Source: a bacterium (lineage in GTDB: Bacteria > Actinomycetota > Actinomycetes > Actinomycetales > Actinomycetaceae). Taken from it: a DNA stretch of 9,515 nt. The notes under the pieces are model-generated. The model made no database searches and was not told the DNA's origin. It worked only from the letters and a program-made list of their open reading frames with translations. Made by a program: the position numbers and the translations under genes. Below, one piece after another: positions 1 to 6,760 of this stretch (the first letter of the stretch is position 1; each line of letters opens with the position of its first letter). Location: NCBI GenBank assembly GCA_030544165.1, contig JAUNRP010000037.1:1-9515 (forward strand). The letters run 5' to 3'.

Positions 1-2
1 AG

Positions 3-554
3 GAGACGGTCACCAAGAACAACCTCGAGGCCGCCGAGGAGATCGTGCGCCAGCTCCGGCTGCGGGACATCGGCGGCATCATCGTGATCGACTTCATCGA
101 CATGGTGCTCGAGTCCAACCGCGATCTGGTGCTCCGCCGCCTCATCGAGTGCCTCGGCCGGGACCGCACCCGCCACCAGGTGGCGGAGGTGACCAGCCTC
201 GGCCTCGTGCAGATGACCCGCAAGCGGGTGGGCCAGGGCCTCGTGGAGGCGTTCTCCGAGCCGTGCCCCCACTGCGCCGGGCGGGGCCTGATCGTCCACG
301 ACCAGCCGGTGGAGAAGTCCGGCGGCGAGAACCAGGACTCCTCTGGTGGCGGCAGTAACCGCCGCGGCAACCGCCGGGGCGGCGGGGGAGGGGGCGGATC
401 CCAGAACACCTCCCCGCGTGAGCCGGCCTCGGCCGCCTCGGTGCCCTCGCCGGAGCCGGTGGACGAGAAGAAGGCGCAGGCCACCCGCGCCACCATGGCC
501 ACCATCGCCGCGGCCGCCGCCAGCGCCCACGAGCCCGGCAGGACGCCGGATTAG
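3..554 (+). CDS. rne: Ribonuclease E/G, C-terminal part (5' end outside window), ending at an in-frame TAG
   Basis: This is the endoribonuclease that processes rRNA and tRNA precursors and starts mRNA decay. The frame is open from the window edge. It begins with ETVTKNNLEAAEEIVRQLRL and continues into LRDIGGIIVIDFIDM, the conserved DNase I-like catalytic segment whose aspartates bind magnesium in E. coli RNase E. ESNRDLVLRRL and LGLVQMTRKR follow as in the family. CPHC, encoded at 264-275, is the zinc-link motif that joins protomers of the tetramer. After residues GRGLIVHD the tail is low complexity, with Gly/Arg-rich NRRGNRRGG followed by Ala/Pro/Glu-rich sequence. Such tails are usual in actinobacterial RNase E and are probably disordered and RNA-binding. 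A TAG at 552-554 ends the frame, but the same frame continues open to 956, so this stop may be a premature nonsense codon. The family assignment is firm. The true C-terminus is uncertain. Confidence 0.93.
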   Translation, partial: ETVTKNNLEAAEEIVRQLRLRDIGGIIVIDFIDMVLESNRDLVLRRLIECLGRDRTRHQVAEVTSLGLVQMTRKRVGQGLVEAFSEPCPHCAGRGLIVHDQPVEKSGGENQDSSGGGSNRRGNRRGGGGGGGSQNTSPREPASAASVPSPEPVDEKKAQATRATMATIAAAAASAHEPGRTPD

Positions 555-956
555 TCGGGGTCTGCCGAGTCGGGCTCTACGGGGTCGGACGCCGCGTCAG
601 GGACTGCCGAGTCCGCTGGGACGCCGGACGACGGCGGGACCCGGGCTGCGTCGTCGACCCGCCAGGAGCAGGGGACGGCCTCACCCACGCGCGCCCCACG
701 CGGGGGACGGCGGCGGGTGGTGGCGAAGCCGCAGCCGCAGGATGCGGACCCCTCGAGCGCGATCATCGCCCTGCCGGCCCAGGCGGAGAGTGCGGCGGAG
801 GGCAAGTCCCTGCTGCCGGCCTCCATGCTGGACACCCTCGTCTTCCCCGAGCGGGATGAGGAGGCGCCGAGGGCCGAGCGGAAGAAGCCGCGGCGTGCCG
901 TCGCCTCCGGGGGGATGCCCCCGGGCGGAGATGTGCGCGAAACCACAGGAGAATAG
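555..956 (+). other. In-frame continuation of the RNase E/G tail beyond the TAG
   Basis: Reading on in the rne frame after the TAG gives 133 sense codons before a TAG at 954-956. Third positions are mostly G or C, as in the neighbouring genes. The product is low complexity like the tail before the stop: Ser/Gly/Ala/Glu-rich, then an Arg-rich patch (RAPRGGRRR), then a more ordered piece containing SAIIALPAQAE and LLPASMLDTLVF, then a basic stretch (ERKKPRRA). The nearest possible internal start is GTG 717, with only a poor ribosome-binding site. The simplest reading is that 3-956 was one gene and the TAG arose by a point change, for example from TCG or GAG. A sequencing error, stop-codon readthrough or a separate small gene from 717 are alternatives. 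Confidence 0.6.
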
Positions 957-979
957 GCGCTTTTGTGGGCCCGGGGGGT

Positions 980-1009
980 TTGCCGTGAGGCGGACTCACC
1001 GCGTAACCT
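980..1009 (+). promoter_or_regulatory. Candidate promoter for rplU-rpmA
   Basis: TTGCCG (980-985) and TAACCT (1004-1009) are separated by 18 bp, close to the housekeeping sigma pattern of actinobacteria (TTGNNN, TANNNT). Transcription would start near 1016 and give a leader of about 97 nt before rplU. This rests on the consensus match only. Confidence 0.5.
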
Positions 1010-1027
1010 TGAACGTCGGTGCGAATT

Positions 1028-1096
1028 CACGCGCCGTCGCAGCTGTCAGTAGCGCGTGTCTGCATCCCCCAGCACAAATGGGCGGGTCCCCGCGCT
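1028..1096 (+). promoter_or_regulatory. rplU leader with two competing stems
   Basis: CACGCGC (1028-1034) pairs perfectly with GCGCGTG (1052-1058). AGCGCG (1051-1056) can instead pair perfectly with CGCGCT (1091-1096), which sits 16 nt before the rplU start and is followed by TTT. The two pairings share bases 1052-1056, so they exclude each other. This layout suits translational or transcriptional autoregulation, and L21 leaders that act this way are known in Firmicutes. Regulation here is inference, because the G+C-rich background makes chance stems likely. Confidence 0.3.
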
Positions 1097-1112
1097 TTGA
1101 GAACGAGAAGAG

Positions 1113-1427
1113 ATGAGCAGGAACGTGGTGTACGCCATCGTGAAGGCCGGAGGCCGTCAGGAGAAGGTGTCCGTTGGGGACGTCCTCTTCGTGAACAAGG
1201 TCGAGGGCGAGGTCGGTGAGACCATCGAACTGCAGCCCGTCATGCTGGTGGACGGCGAGTCCGTCACCACCGGTTCTGACCTCAAGGCAACTGTCACCGC
1301 CGAGATCCTCGGTGCGGGCAAGGGCCCCAAGATCACCATCATGAAGTACAAGAACAAGACCGGATACCGGAAGCGCCAGGGCCACCGCCAGTCGCTCACC
1401 CGTATCAAGGTCACGGACATCAAGTAG
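1113..1427 (+). CDS. rplU: 50S ribosomal protein L21
   Basis: This is a structural protein of the large ribosomal subunit that binds 23S rRNA. The product of 104 residues matches the usual L21 length. It contains VYAIVKAGGRQEKVSVGD at the N-terminus and ends with KNKTGYRKRQGHRQSLTRIKVTDI, the conserved basic C-terminal signature. ATG 1113 follows a purine-rich GAGAAGAG. Many actinobacterial L21 proteins begin at the (M)VYAIV residue, so GTG 1125 or GTG 1128 is a real alternative start: AGGA at 1119-1122 would place GTG 1128 five bases downstream. rpmA follows after 19 bp, the near-universal rplU-rpmA pair. The identity is certain and the start is uncertain by four or five codons. Confidence 0.96.
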   Translation: MSRNVVYAIVKAGGRQEKVSVGDVLFVNKVEGEVGETIELQPVMLVDGESVTTGSDLKATVTAEILGAGKGPKITIMKYKNKTGYRKRQGHRQSLTRIKVTDIK

Positions 1428-1446
1428 CGGGCCAGGAGGCACTGAC

Positions 1447-1698
1447 ATGGCACACAAGAAGGGCGCAAGCTCATCCCGTAACGGCCGCGACTCCAACTCG
1501 CAGCGCCTCGGCGTCAAGCGCTTCGGCGGCCAGGTTGTGAGCGCGGGCGAGATCCTCATCCGCCAGCGTGGCACCAAGTTCCACCCCGGCATCAACGTGG
1601 GCCGCGGCAAGGACGACACGCTGTTCGCCACGGCTGCCGGTTCGGTTGCGTTCGGCACCCGCGGGGGCCGCAAGGTGGTGGACATCGTCGCGGAGTAA
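1447..1698 (+). CDS. rpmA: 50S ribosomal protein L27
   Basis: This protein lies near the peptidyl-transferase centre of the large subunit, where its N-terminal tail contacts tRNA ends. The 83-residue product starts MAHKKGASSSRNGRDSNSQR and continues LGVKRFGGQVVSAGEILIRQ, then RGTKFHPG and NVGRGKDDTLFA, all diagnostic of L27. The tail begins directly with AHKKG, so there is no Firmicutes-type cleavable N-terminal extension. A strong AGGAGG lies at 1434-1439, seven bases before the ATG. It is co-transcribed with rplU, and a hairpin at 1714-1751 follows the stop. Length and every conserved block are normal. Confidence 0.98.
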   Translation: MAHKKGASSSRNGRDSNSQRLGVKRFGGQVVSAGEILIRQRGTKFHPGINVGRGKDDTLFATAAGSVAFGTRGGRKVVDIVAE

Positions 1699-1713
1699 CG
1701 CGAACAACACTCT

Positions 1714-1756
1714 CCGAAGGGACGGGCGGCCGAGGGCTGTCCGTCCCTCGGTGTTT
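1714..1756 (+). terminator. Probable terminator after rpmA
   Basis: CCGAAGGGACGG (1714-1725) pairs with CCGTCCCTCGG (1741-1751), giving 11 base pairs with one bulged A and a 15-nt loop. The downstream run is only GTGTTTG (1751-1757), so the hairpin is strong but the U-tract is weak. It probably reduces, rather than abolishes, readthrough into obg. Confidence 0.55.
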
Positions 1757-1768
1757 GTGGGCATTCAC

Positions 1769-1774
1769 TAGGCT
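1769..1774 (+). promoter_or_regulatory. Candidate -10 box for obg
   Basis: TAGGCT lies 20 bp upstream of the preferred obg ATG and fits the TANNNT pattern common in actinobacteria. Transcription would begin near 1781, giving a very short leader that just includes the AAGGAGG ribosome-binding site. No convincing -35 is visible, because the expected place falls in the terminator arm. Confidence 0.4.
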
Positions 1775-1794
1775 GGACGATTGAAGGAGGCGTG

Positions 1795-3315
1795 ATGAGC
1801 AAGTTCGTTGACCGGGTGACCCTGCACCTGCGCGGGGGAGACGGCGGGAACGGCTGCGCCTCCATCCGCCGGGAGAAGTTCAAGCCGCTGGCGGGACCGG
1901 ACGGCGCCAACGGCGGGCGCGGCGGGGACGTGATCCTGGTGGTGGACCCCCAGGTGACCACCCTGCTCAGCTACCACCACGCACCCCACCAGCGGGCCGA
2001 GTCCGGCACGCAGGGAATGGGAGACATGCGGGTGGGCCGCAACGGGGAGGACCTGATCCTGCCCGTGCCGGAGGGCACCGTGGTCTCAACCCCGGAGGGC
2101 GAGGTGCTCGCGGACCTCGTGGGCGCCGGCACGCAGTACGTGGCGGCCGCCGGGGGCACGGGTGGGCTCGGGAACGCGGCGCTGGCCTCGCGGAAGCGCA
2201 AGGCACCGGGATTCGCCCTGCTGGGTGAGCCCGGGGACGAGCTCAGCCTCGTCCTGGAGCTGAAGTCCGTGGCGGACGTGGCCCTCGTGGGCTTCCCCTC
2301 CGCGGGCAAGTCCTCGCTGATCGCCTCCATCTCCGCCGCGCGCCCCAAGATCGCGGACTACCCGTTCACCACCCTGGTGCCCAACCTGGGCGTGGTGGAG
2401 GCCGGGGAGGTGCGCTACACGGTGGCGGACGTGCCCGGGCTGATCCCCGGGGCCTCGGAGGGGAAGGGCCTGGGACTCGAGTTCCTGCGGCACATCGAGC
2501 GCTGCGCGATCATCGCCCACGTGCTGGACTGCGCCACCCTGGAGCCGGGCCGGGACCCGGTCTCTGACCTGGAGGCCCTCGAGCACGAGCTGGGCGAGTA
2601 CGCGGCCGCCTTCGCGGACGTGGAGGGCGTGGTGCCCCTGATGGAGCGCCCGCGCGTGGTGGTGCTCAACAAGATCGATGTTCCGGAGGCGCGGGAGTTG
2701 GCCGAGATGGTCCGTCCCGAGCTGGAGGAGCGCGGCTACCCCGTGTTCGAGATTTCCGCGGTCTCGCGCGAGGGGCTGCGCCCCCTCACGTTCGCGCTCG
2801 GCGGGCTGGTGGCCGAACACAGGGCCGCGGTTCAGGCGGCGCCGCCGCCGGAGCGGATCGTGATCCGGCCGCCCGCGGTGAATGAGAAGGGCTACACCGT
2901 GGAGGAGAAGAAGGGCACCGACGGCCCGTTCTTCCAGATCCGCGGCACCAAGCCCGAGCGTTGGGTGCGCCAGACGGACTTCTCCAACGATGAGGCCGTG
3001 GGCTACCTCGCGGATCGCCTCGCGCGCCTCGGCGTGGAGGAGGAGCTCTTTAGGGCGGGTGCCCGGCCGGGGGCAACCGTGGTGATCGGCCCGGTGGAGG
3101 GTGGCGTGATCTTCGACTGGGAGCCCACCATGATGACCGGTCCGGAGCTGCTGGGGCCGCGCGGATCGGATGCACGCCTGGAGGAGAGCTCCCGTCCCAC
3201 GTACGGGGAGCGGCGCCAGCGGTACCTTGATCGGATGGATGCAAAGGCGGAGGCCCGCGGCGAGCTCGCACGCGAGCGGGACGAGGGGATCTGGACGGAT
3301 CCCTCGGATGACTAG
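1795..3315 (+). CDS. obg: Obg-family GTPase (ribosome assembly and stress)
   Basis: Obg is an essential GTPase that associates with the 50S subunit and links ribosome maturation to growth and the stringent response. The 506-residue product has the three-domain layout. The glycine-rich Obg fold comes first (about 1-160, with FVDRV, GGDGGNG, GANGGRGGDV). The G domain follows, with G1 GFPSAGKSS (166-174), switch/G3 DVPGLI (212-217), G4 NKID (292-295) and SAVS as G5 (321-324). The C-terminal OCT domain spans about 350-440 (EERIVIRP-like start, WVRQTDFSNDEAVGYLADRL), with a charged tail of about 65 residues beyond it. AGGAGG (1785-1790) is four bases from ATG 1795. The GTG at 1792 is only one base away, so ATG is preferred. 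The hairpin and -10 box upstream suggest partly independent expression from rplU-rpmA. The last codons overlap proB. Confidence 0.95.
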   Translation: MSKFVDRVTLHLRGGDGGNGCASIRREKFKPLAGPDGANGGRGGDVILVVDPQVTTLLSYHHAPHQRAESGTQGMGDMRVGRNGEDLILPVPEGTVVSTPEGEVLADLVGAGTQYVAAAGGTGGLGNAALASRKRKAPGFALLGEPGDELSLVLELKSVADVALVGFPSAGKSSLIASISAARPKIADYPFTTLVPNLGVVEAGEVRYTVADVPGLIPGASEGKGLGLEFLRHIERCAIIAHVLDCATLEPGRDPVSDLEALEHELGEYAAAFADVEGVVPLMERPRVVVLNKIDVPEARELAEMVRPELEERGYPVFEISAVSREGLRPLTFALGGLVAEHRAAVQAAPPPERIVIRPPAVNEKGYTVEEKKGTDGPFFQIRGTKPERWVRQTDFSNDEAVGYLADRLARLGVEEELFRAGARPGATVVIGPVEGGVIFDWEPTMMTGPELLGPRGSDARLEESSRPTYGERRQRYLDRMDAKAEARGELARERDEGIWTDPSDD

Positions 3316-4546
3316 CAACCCCGCCGCAGAGGTGAGGCGTTCCGCGGAGGAGATCCGCACCGCCTCCGAGCACGCACGGAAGAACCGGCTGCCCACCGCG
3401 CCGCTGAACGCCATCATCGAGCGCACGGACATTGTGCGCGCCAGGCGGATCGTGGTGAAGGTGGGGTCCAGCTCCCTCACCCGCCCGGACGGCGGGCTGA
3501 ACCTGGAGTTCATCGACCGGCTGGTGGATGTGTTGGCCGCCCGCCGGGCGCGGGGCCACCAGGTGGTGCTGGTGACCTCCGGCGCGATCGCGGCCGGGAT
3601 CGAGCCACTCGGCCTCACGGCCCGCCCCAGTGACCTCGCCACCGCCCAGGCCGCGGCCTCCGTGGGGCAGGGCCTGCTCATCCAGCACTACACCAACTCG
3701 TTCGCGCGCCACGGCCAGAAGGTGGGCCAGGTCCTCCTCACCGCGGAGGACCTGATCCGCCCGCAGCACTACCGGAACGCGCTGCGGTCCCTCGAGCGGC
3801 TCCTCGATCTGGGGGTGGTCCCGATCGTGAACGAGAACGATGCGGTGGCCACCCACGAGATCCGGTTCGGTGACAATGATCGCCTGGCGGCGCTTGTCTC
3901 CAACCTCGTGGCCGCCCAGGTGCTCGTGCTCCTCACGGACGTGGACGGGCTGCACACCGCGCCCCCCAAGGAGCCGGGATCGCGGCTGGTCCCGGTGGTG
4001 GGCGGGCCGGAGGAGCTGGCCGACTACCGCGTCTCCGGGCAGGGGAGCGCCGTGGGAACCGGCGGCATGGCCACCAAGCTGGACGCCGCCATGATCGCCA
4101 CCCACTCCGGCGTCCCCGTGCTGCTCGCGAGTGCCGAGAAGGTGGAGGAGGCCCTGCGCGAGGGCCGGGTGGGAACGTGGTTCGCGGTGGCGGACCACCG
4201 CCGCTCCAACAAGCGGCTGTGGCTCGCGTGGGTGGCGCGCACCAACGGCCAGATCCTCCTCGATTCCGGGGCCGCCCGCGCCGTGATCGATGACAAGCGC
4301 TCGCTGCTCGCCGCCGGCGTGACCGGCGTGCGCGGAGACTTCGAGGCCGGGGACCCGGTGGACCTCGTGGACCCGGAGGGCGTGGTGCTGGCGCGCGGTC
4401 TGGCGGGCTACGACGCGGCCGAGGTGGCCCGGATGGCGGGCAGGTCCACCGTCCAACTCCGGGTGGAGCTCGGGGACTCCTTCAGCCGGCCCGTGGTCCA
4501 CCGCGACGACCTCGCCCCCCGGCACCTGACCGCGAACGGCACCTGA
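3308..4546 (+). CDS. proB: Glutamate 5-kinase (proline biosynthesis)
   Basis: This cytoplasmic enzyme phosphorylates the gamma-carboxyl of glutamate with ATP, the first and feedback-controlled step of proline synthesis. The amino-acid-kinase domain starts at RIVVKVGSSSL, with the conserved lysine at residue 51. It continues with VTSGAIAAGIEPLGL, NENDAV (175-180), RFGDNDRLAALVSNLV, LLTDVDGL and GTGGMATKLDAA. From about residue 300 a PUA domain follows, ending DSFSRPVVHRDDLA. The 412-residue length is somewhat above the usual 370 or so because about 45 residues precede the kinase core. ATG 3308 is chosen as the first start that overlaps obg, by 8 bp, although no clear Shine-Dalgarno precedes it. 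Translational coupling is likely. GTG 3434 would give a minimal protein but also lacks a ribosome-binding site. The function is certain and the start is moderately so. Confidence 0.94.
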   Translation: MTSNPAAEVRRSAEEIRTASEHARKNRLPTAPLNAIIERTDIVRARRIVVKVGSSSLTRPDGGLNLEFIDRLVDVLAARRARGHQVVLVTSGAIAAGIEPLGLTARPSDLATAQAAASVGQGLLIQHYTNSFARHGQKVGQVLLTAEDLIRPQHYRNALRSLERLLDLGVVPIVNENDAVATHEIRFGDNDRLAALVSNLVAAQVLVLLTDVDGLHTAPPKEPGSRLVPVVGGPEELADYRVSGQGSAVGTGGMATKLDAAMIATHSGVPVLLASAEKVEEALREGRVGTWFAVADHRRSNKRLWLAWVARTNGQILLDSGAARAVIDDKRSLLAAGVTGVRGDFEAGDPVDLVDPEGVVLARGLAGYDAAEVARMAGRSTVQLRVELGDSFSRPVVHRDDLAPRHLTANGT

Positions 4547-4558
4547 GCGCGGCACCGT

Positions 4559-4634
4559 ACCCCCGGACGACGACGGGGCCCACCCCCAGCGGCAGGTTCC
4601 CGGTGGGCGGGCGTACGTTCCGCCGTCGGGGGGT
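4559..4634. repeat. Nested inverted repeats in the proB–proA gap
   Basis: ACCCCC-G-GACG (4559-4569) pairs with CGTC-G-GGGGGT (4624-4634), giving 10 pairs around one G·G mismatch. Inside it GCCCACC (4578-4584) pairs with GGTGGGC (4602-4608). No T-run follows, so a classical terminator is unlikely. The right outer arm lies in the spacer of the proposed proA promoter. A role in pausing, attenuation or protein binding is possible but unproven. Confidence 0.4.
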
Positions 4635-4646
4635 GGAAGGTAGCCT
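4618..4646 (+). promoter_or_regulatory. Candidate promoter giving a leaderless proA mRNA
   Basis: TAGCCT (4641-4646) is a good actinobacterial -10 box and lies seven bases before the A of the proA ATG at 4654. TTCCGC (4618-4623) is a weak -35 with 17-bp spacing. Transcription would start at or next to the ATG. No Shine-Dalgarno is placed for this start: the GGAAGG at 4635-4640 is 13 bp away. This agrees with leaderless translation, which is common in actinobacteria. Confidence 0.55.
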
Positions 4647-4653
4647 TCCCCGT

Positions 4654-5913
4654 ATGACCGCCACCTCCGTGACCGAGATCGCCCGAGCCGCCAAGGACGC
4701 ATCCCGCGCGCTCGCCACTGCCACCCGGGCCACCAAGGACGCGCTGCTTCTTGCCATGGCGGATGCGCTCGTGGAGCACGCCGAGGAGATCCTCGCGGGA
4801 AACGCGAAGGACGTGGCTGCCGGACGCGACGGCGGCATGAAGGAGGGCCTGGTGGACCGGCTCACCCTCACCCCGGAGCGGATCACCGCCATCGCAGACG
4901 CGCTGCGCGAGGTGGCCTCCCTGCCGGACCCGGTGGGGGAGGTGGTGCGCGGATCCACGCTCCCCAACGGCCTGCAGCTCCGCCAGGTGCGGGTGCCGAT
5001 GGGCGTGGTGGGGATGATCTACGAGGCGCGCCCCAACGTGACGGTGGACGCGGCGGGCCTCGCGCTCAAGTCCGGGAATGCCGTGATCCTGCGCGGCGGC
5101 TCGGCCGCGATCCACTCCAACACCGTGATCGTGCGCGTGCTCCAGGATGCCGTGGAGGCGGCGGGACTGCCGCGGGAGCTGGTGCAGTCAATCGATGAGT
5201 TCGGGCGCGAGGGTGCCGTGGAGCTCATGCGCGCCCGCGGGCTGGTGGATGTGCTGGTGCCGCGCGGGGGAGCGGACCTGATCCAGACCGTGGTGCGCGA
5301 ATCGCTGGTGCCCGCGATCGAGACGGGCGTGGGCAACTGCCACGTGTACGTGGACGCCTCCGCGGACCTCGAGATGGCCCGGCGGATCGTGATGAACTCC
5401 AAGGTCCAGCGGCCGGGCGTGTGCAACGCGGCGGAGACCCTCCTCGTGCACCAGGACGTGGCGGGGGAGTTCCTCCCCATGGTGGGGGGCGATCTCACCG
5501 GCGCCGGGGTCACCCTCCACGCCTGTGAGGACGCGGCGGCGGCCCTCGGGGACATCCCCTGCACACCGGCCACGGAGGAGGACTGGGACACCGAGTACCT
5601 CTCCCTCGATCTCGCGGTCACCGTGGTGGAATCGCTGGATGAGGCGATCCACTTCATCCGCGCCCACTCCTCGGGCCACACGGAGGCGATCGTCACCTCG
5701 GACCTCGCGGCCGCCAACCGGTTCACCCGGGAGCTGGACGCCGCCGCGCTGATCGTGAACGCCAGCACGCGGTTCACGGACGGCGGGCAGTTCGGCCTGG
5801 GCGCCGAGATCGGCATCTCCACGCAGAAGCTCCACGCCCGCGGACCCATGGGCCTGGCCGAGCTCACCACCACCACGTGGACGGTCCACGGGGACGGCCA
5901 GATCCGCGAATAG
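4654..5913 (+). CDS. proA: Gamma-glutamyl phosphate reductase (proline biosynthesis)
   Basis: This aldehyde-dehydrogenase-superfamily enzyme reduces gamma-glutamyl phosphate with NADPH to glutamate 5-semialdehyde, using the product of the upstream ProB. The 419-residue protein has the usual length. Landmarks are the early ALLLAMADALVEHAEEIL, then VPMGVVGMIYEARPNVTVDA and LKSGNAVILRGGSAA in the NADP-binding domain, LVPRGGADLI, and the catalytic cysteine at residue 257 within RPGVCNAAETLL. The domain after it contains GHTEAIVTSD, VNASTRFTDG and GLGAEIGISTQKLHARGPMGL, all family signatures. ATG 4654 is chosen because it fits family N-termini and the leaderless promoter. An upstream in-frame ATG at 4603 would add 17 residues of Arg/Gly-rich sequence and is rejected. 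All catalytic features look intact. Confidence 0.96.
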   Translation: MTATSVTEIARAAKDASRALATATRATKDALLLAMADALVEHAEEILAGNAKDVAAGRDGGMKEGLVDRLTLTPERITAIADALREVASLPDPVGEVVRGSTLPNGLQLRQVRVPMGVVGMIYEARPNVTVDAAGLALKSGNAVILRGGSAAIHSNTVIVRVLQDAVEAAGLPRELVQSIDEFGREGAVELMRARGLVDVLVPRGGADLIQTVVRESLVPAIETGVGNCHVYVDASADLEMARRIVMNSKVQRPGVCNAAETLLVHQDVAGEFLPMVGGDLTGAGVTLHACEDAAAALGDIPCTPATEEDWDTEYLSLDLAVTVVESLDEAIHFIRAHSSGHTEAIVTSDLAAANRFTRELDAAALIVNASTRFTDGGQFGLGAEIGISTQKLHARGPMGLAELTTTTWTVHGDGQIRE

Positions 5914-5966
5914 GGGCCGAATGTGCGAGACTTGGGCACAGTCGAAACTCCGGAGGTAGCGAGAAC

Positions 5967-6125
5967 GTGAGCAACGCACTCTTCATGGTGGCCCCCATGG
6001 CGGGCGGCGAGGTGGTCAACCCGCTTCCCATGGATCCGATCTGGTGGGGCGTCATCGCACTGGTGGTCCTGCTGTTCCTGCTCGCCGTCACCTGGGCCTT
6101 CCGGAACGCCTCCAACCACCGCTGA
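5967..6125 (+). CDS. Small single-pass membrane protein, 52 residues, function unknown
   Basis: The frame starts at GTG 5967, with GGAGG at 5952-5956 ten bases upstream. It encodes a 21-residue polar/hydrophobic lead, then MDPIWWGVIALVVLLFLLAV (residues 22-41), a clear transmembrane helix flanked by tryptophans, and a short basic tail TWAFRNASNHR. The positive C-terminus predicts N-out, C-in topology. It sits between proA and nadD, where I recall similar tiny membrane proteins (one helix, TW-F-R, His-rich end) in other Micrococcales. That recollection is not verified here. The stop overlaps the nadD start by one base (TGATG), so the two are translationally coupled. A longer in-frame reading from 5877 would overlap proA and is less likely. 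No function can be assigned. Confidence 0.75.
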   Translation: MSNALFMVAPMAGGEVVNPLPMDPIWWGVIALVVLLFLLAVTWAFRNASNHR

Positions 6126-6760
6126 TGCCTCGTCGGATCGGCGTGATGGGTGGGACGTTCGATCCCATCCACCACGGACACCTGGTGGCCGCCTCGGAGG
6201 TCCAGGACGTGTTCGGGCTGGACGAGGTCATCTTCGTGCCCACCGGCGCGCAGCCGTTCAAGCTGGACCGGGACGTGACCTCCGCCGAGCACCGCTACCT
6301 GATGACGGTGGTGGCCACCGCCTCCAACAAGCGCTTCAACGTCTCGCGCGTGGAGATCGAGCGCCCCGGCACCACCTACACGATCGATACGTTGCGGGAG
6401 TTGCGCGAGCTCTACCCGGACGGGGATCTCTACTTCATCACCGGCGCCGATGCGCTCAACCAGATCATCACGTGGAAGGACTCCGAGGAGCTCTTCGAAC
6501 TCGCCCACTTCGTGGGGGTGACCCGTCCGGGCCACGAGTTCTCCGCGGATGAGCTCCCGGAGGAGGGCGTCTCCCTCCTCGAGGTCCCCGCGATGGCGAT
6601 CTCCTCCACCGACTGCCGCCAGCGCGTGGCCGCCGGTAAGCCCGTCTGGTACCTGGTGCCGGACGGCGTGGTCCAGTACATCGACAAGCACTCGCTCTAC
6701 GCCCGCGGCGGCCCGCGCACCGCGGATGACCGGAGCGCCAAGGTGGGTGAACCCGCATGA
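6125..6760 (+). CDS. nadD: Nicotinate-nucleotide adenylyltransferase
   Basis: NadD adenylylates nicotinic acid mononucleotide with ATP to make deamido-NAD, the penultimate step of NAD synthesis, in the cytoplasm. The 211-residue protein has the nucleotidyltransferase fold. GGTFDPIHHGH (9-19) carries the HxGH active-site signature. It is followed by EVIFVPTGAQPFK (the family's substrate-loop region), SAEHRYLM and TYTIDTLREL. FITGADALNQIITWKD comes next, then the ISSTDCR (159-165) triphosphate-binding signature, and the ending VPDGVVQYIDKHSLY. ATG 6125 overlaps the upstream stop, and no Shine-Dalgarno is seen, so coupling is likely. The final ATGA is shared with the next gene. About 20 polar residues after SLYA are a non-conserved tail. 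The assignment is secure. Confidence 0.95.
   Translation: MPRRIGVMGGTFDPIHHGHLVAASEVQDVFGLDEVIFVPTGAQPFKLDRDVTSAEHRYLMTVVATASNKRFNVSRVEIERPGTTYTIDTLRELRELYPDGDLYFITGADALNQIITWKDSEELFELAHFVGVTRPGHEFSADELPEEGVSLLEVPAMAISSTDCRQRVAAGKPVWYLVPDGVVQYIDKHSLYARGGPRTADDRSAKVGEPA

Noticed and set aside
346..1116. A 256-codon + strand frame across the end of rne into rplU
   Set aside because: The product is almost entirely Arg/Pro/Ser, typical of an out-of-frame reading of G+C-rich coding DNA. It overlaps rne and the rplU leader.
2086..4702. Long open frames on the - strand opposite obg and proB (531 and 550 codons)
   Set aside because: They lie antisense to well-conserved genes and their products are His/Arg/Gly-rich with no recognisable domains. 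Such shadows are expected in very G+C-rich genes.
5877..5966. Upstream extension of the 52-residue membrane protein overlapping the end of proA
   Set aside because: The extension is Arg/Pro/Gly-rich out-of-frame proA sequence, and a good GGAGG precedes GTG 5967.
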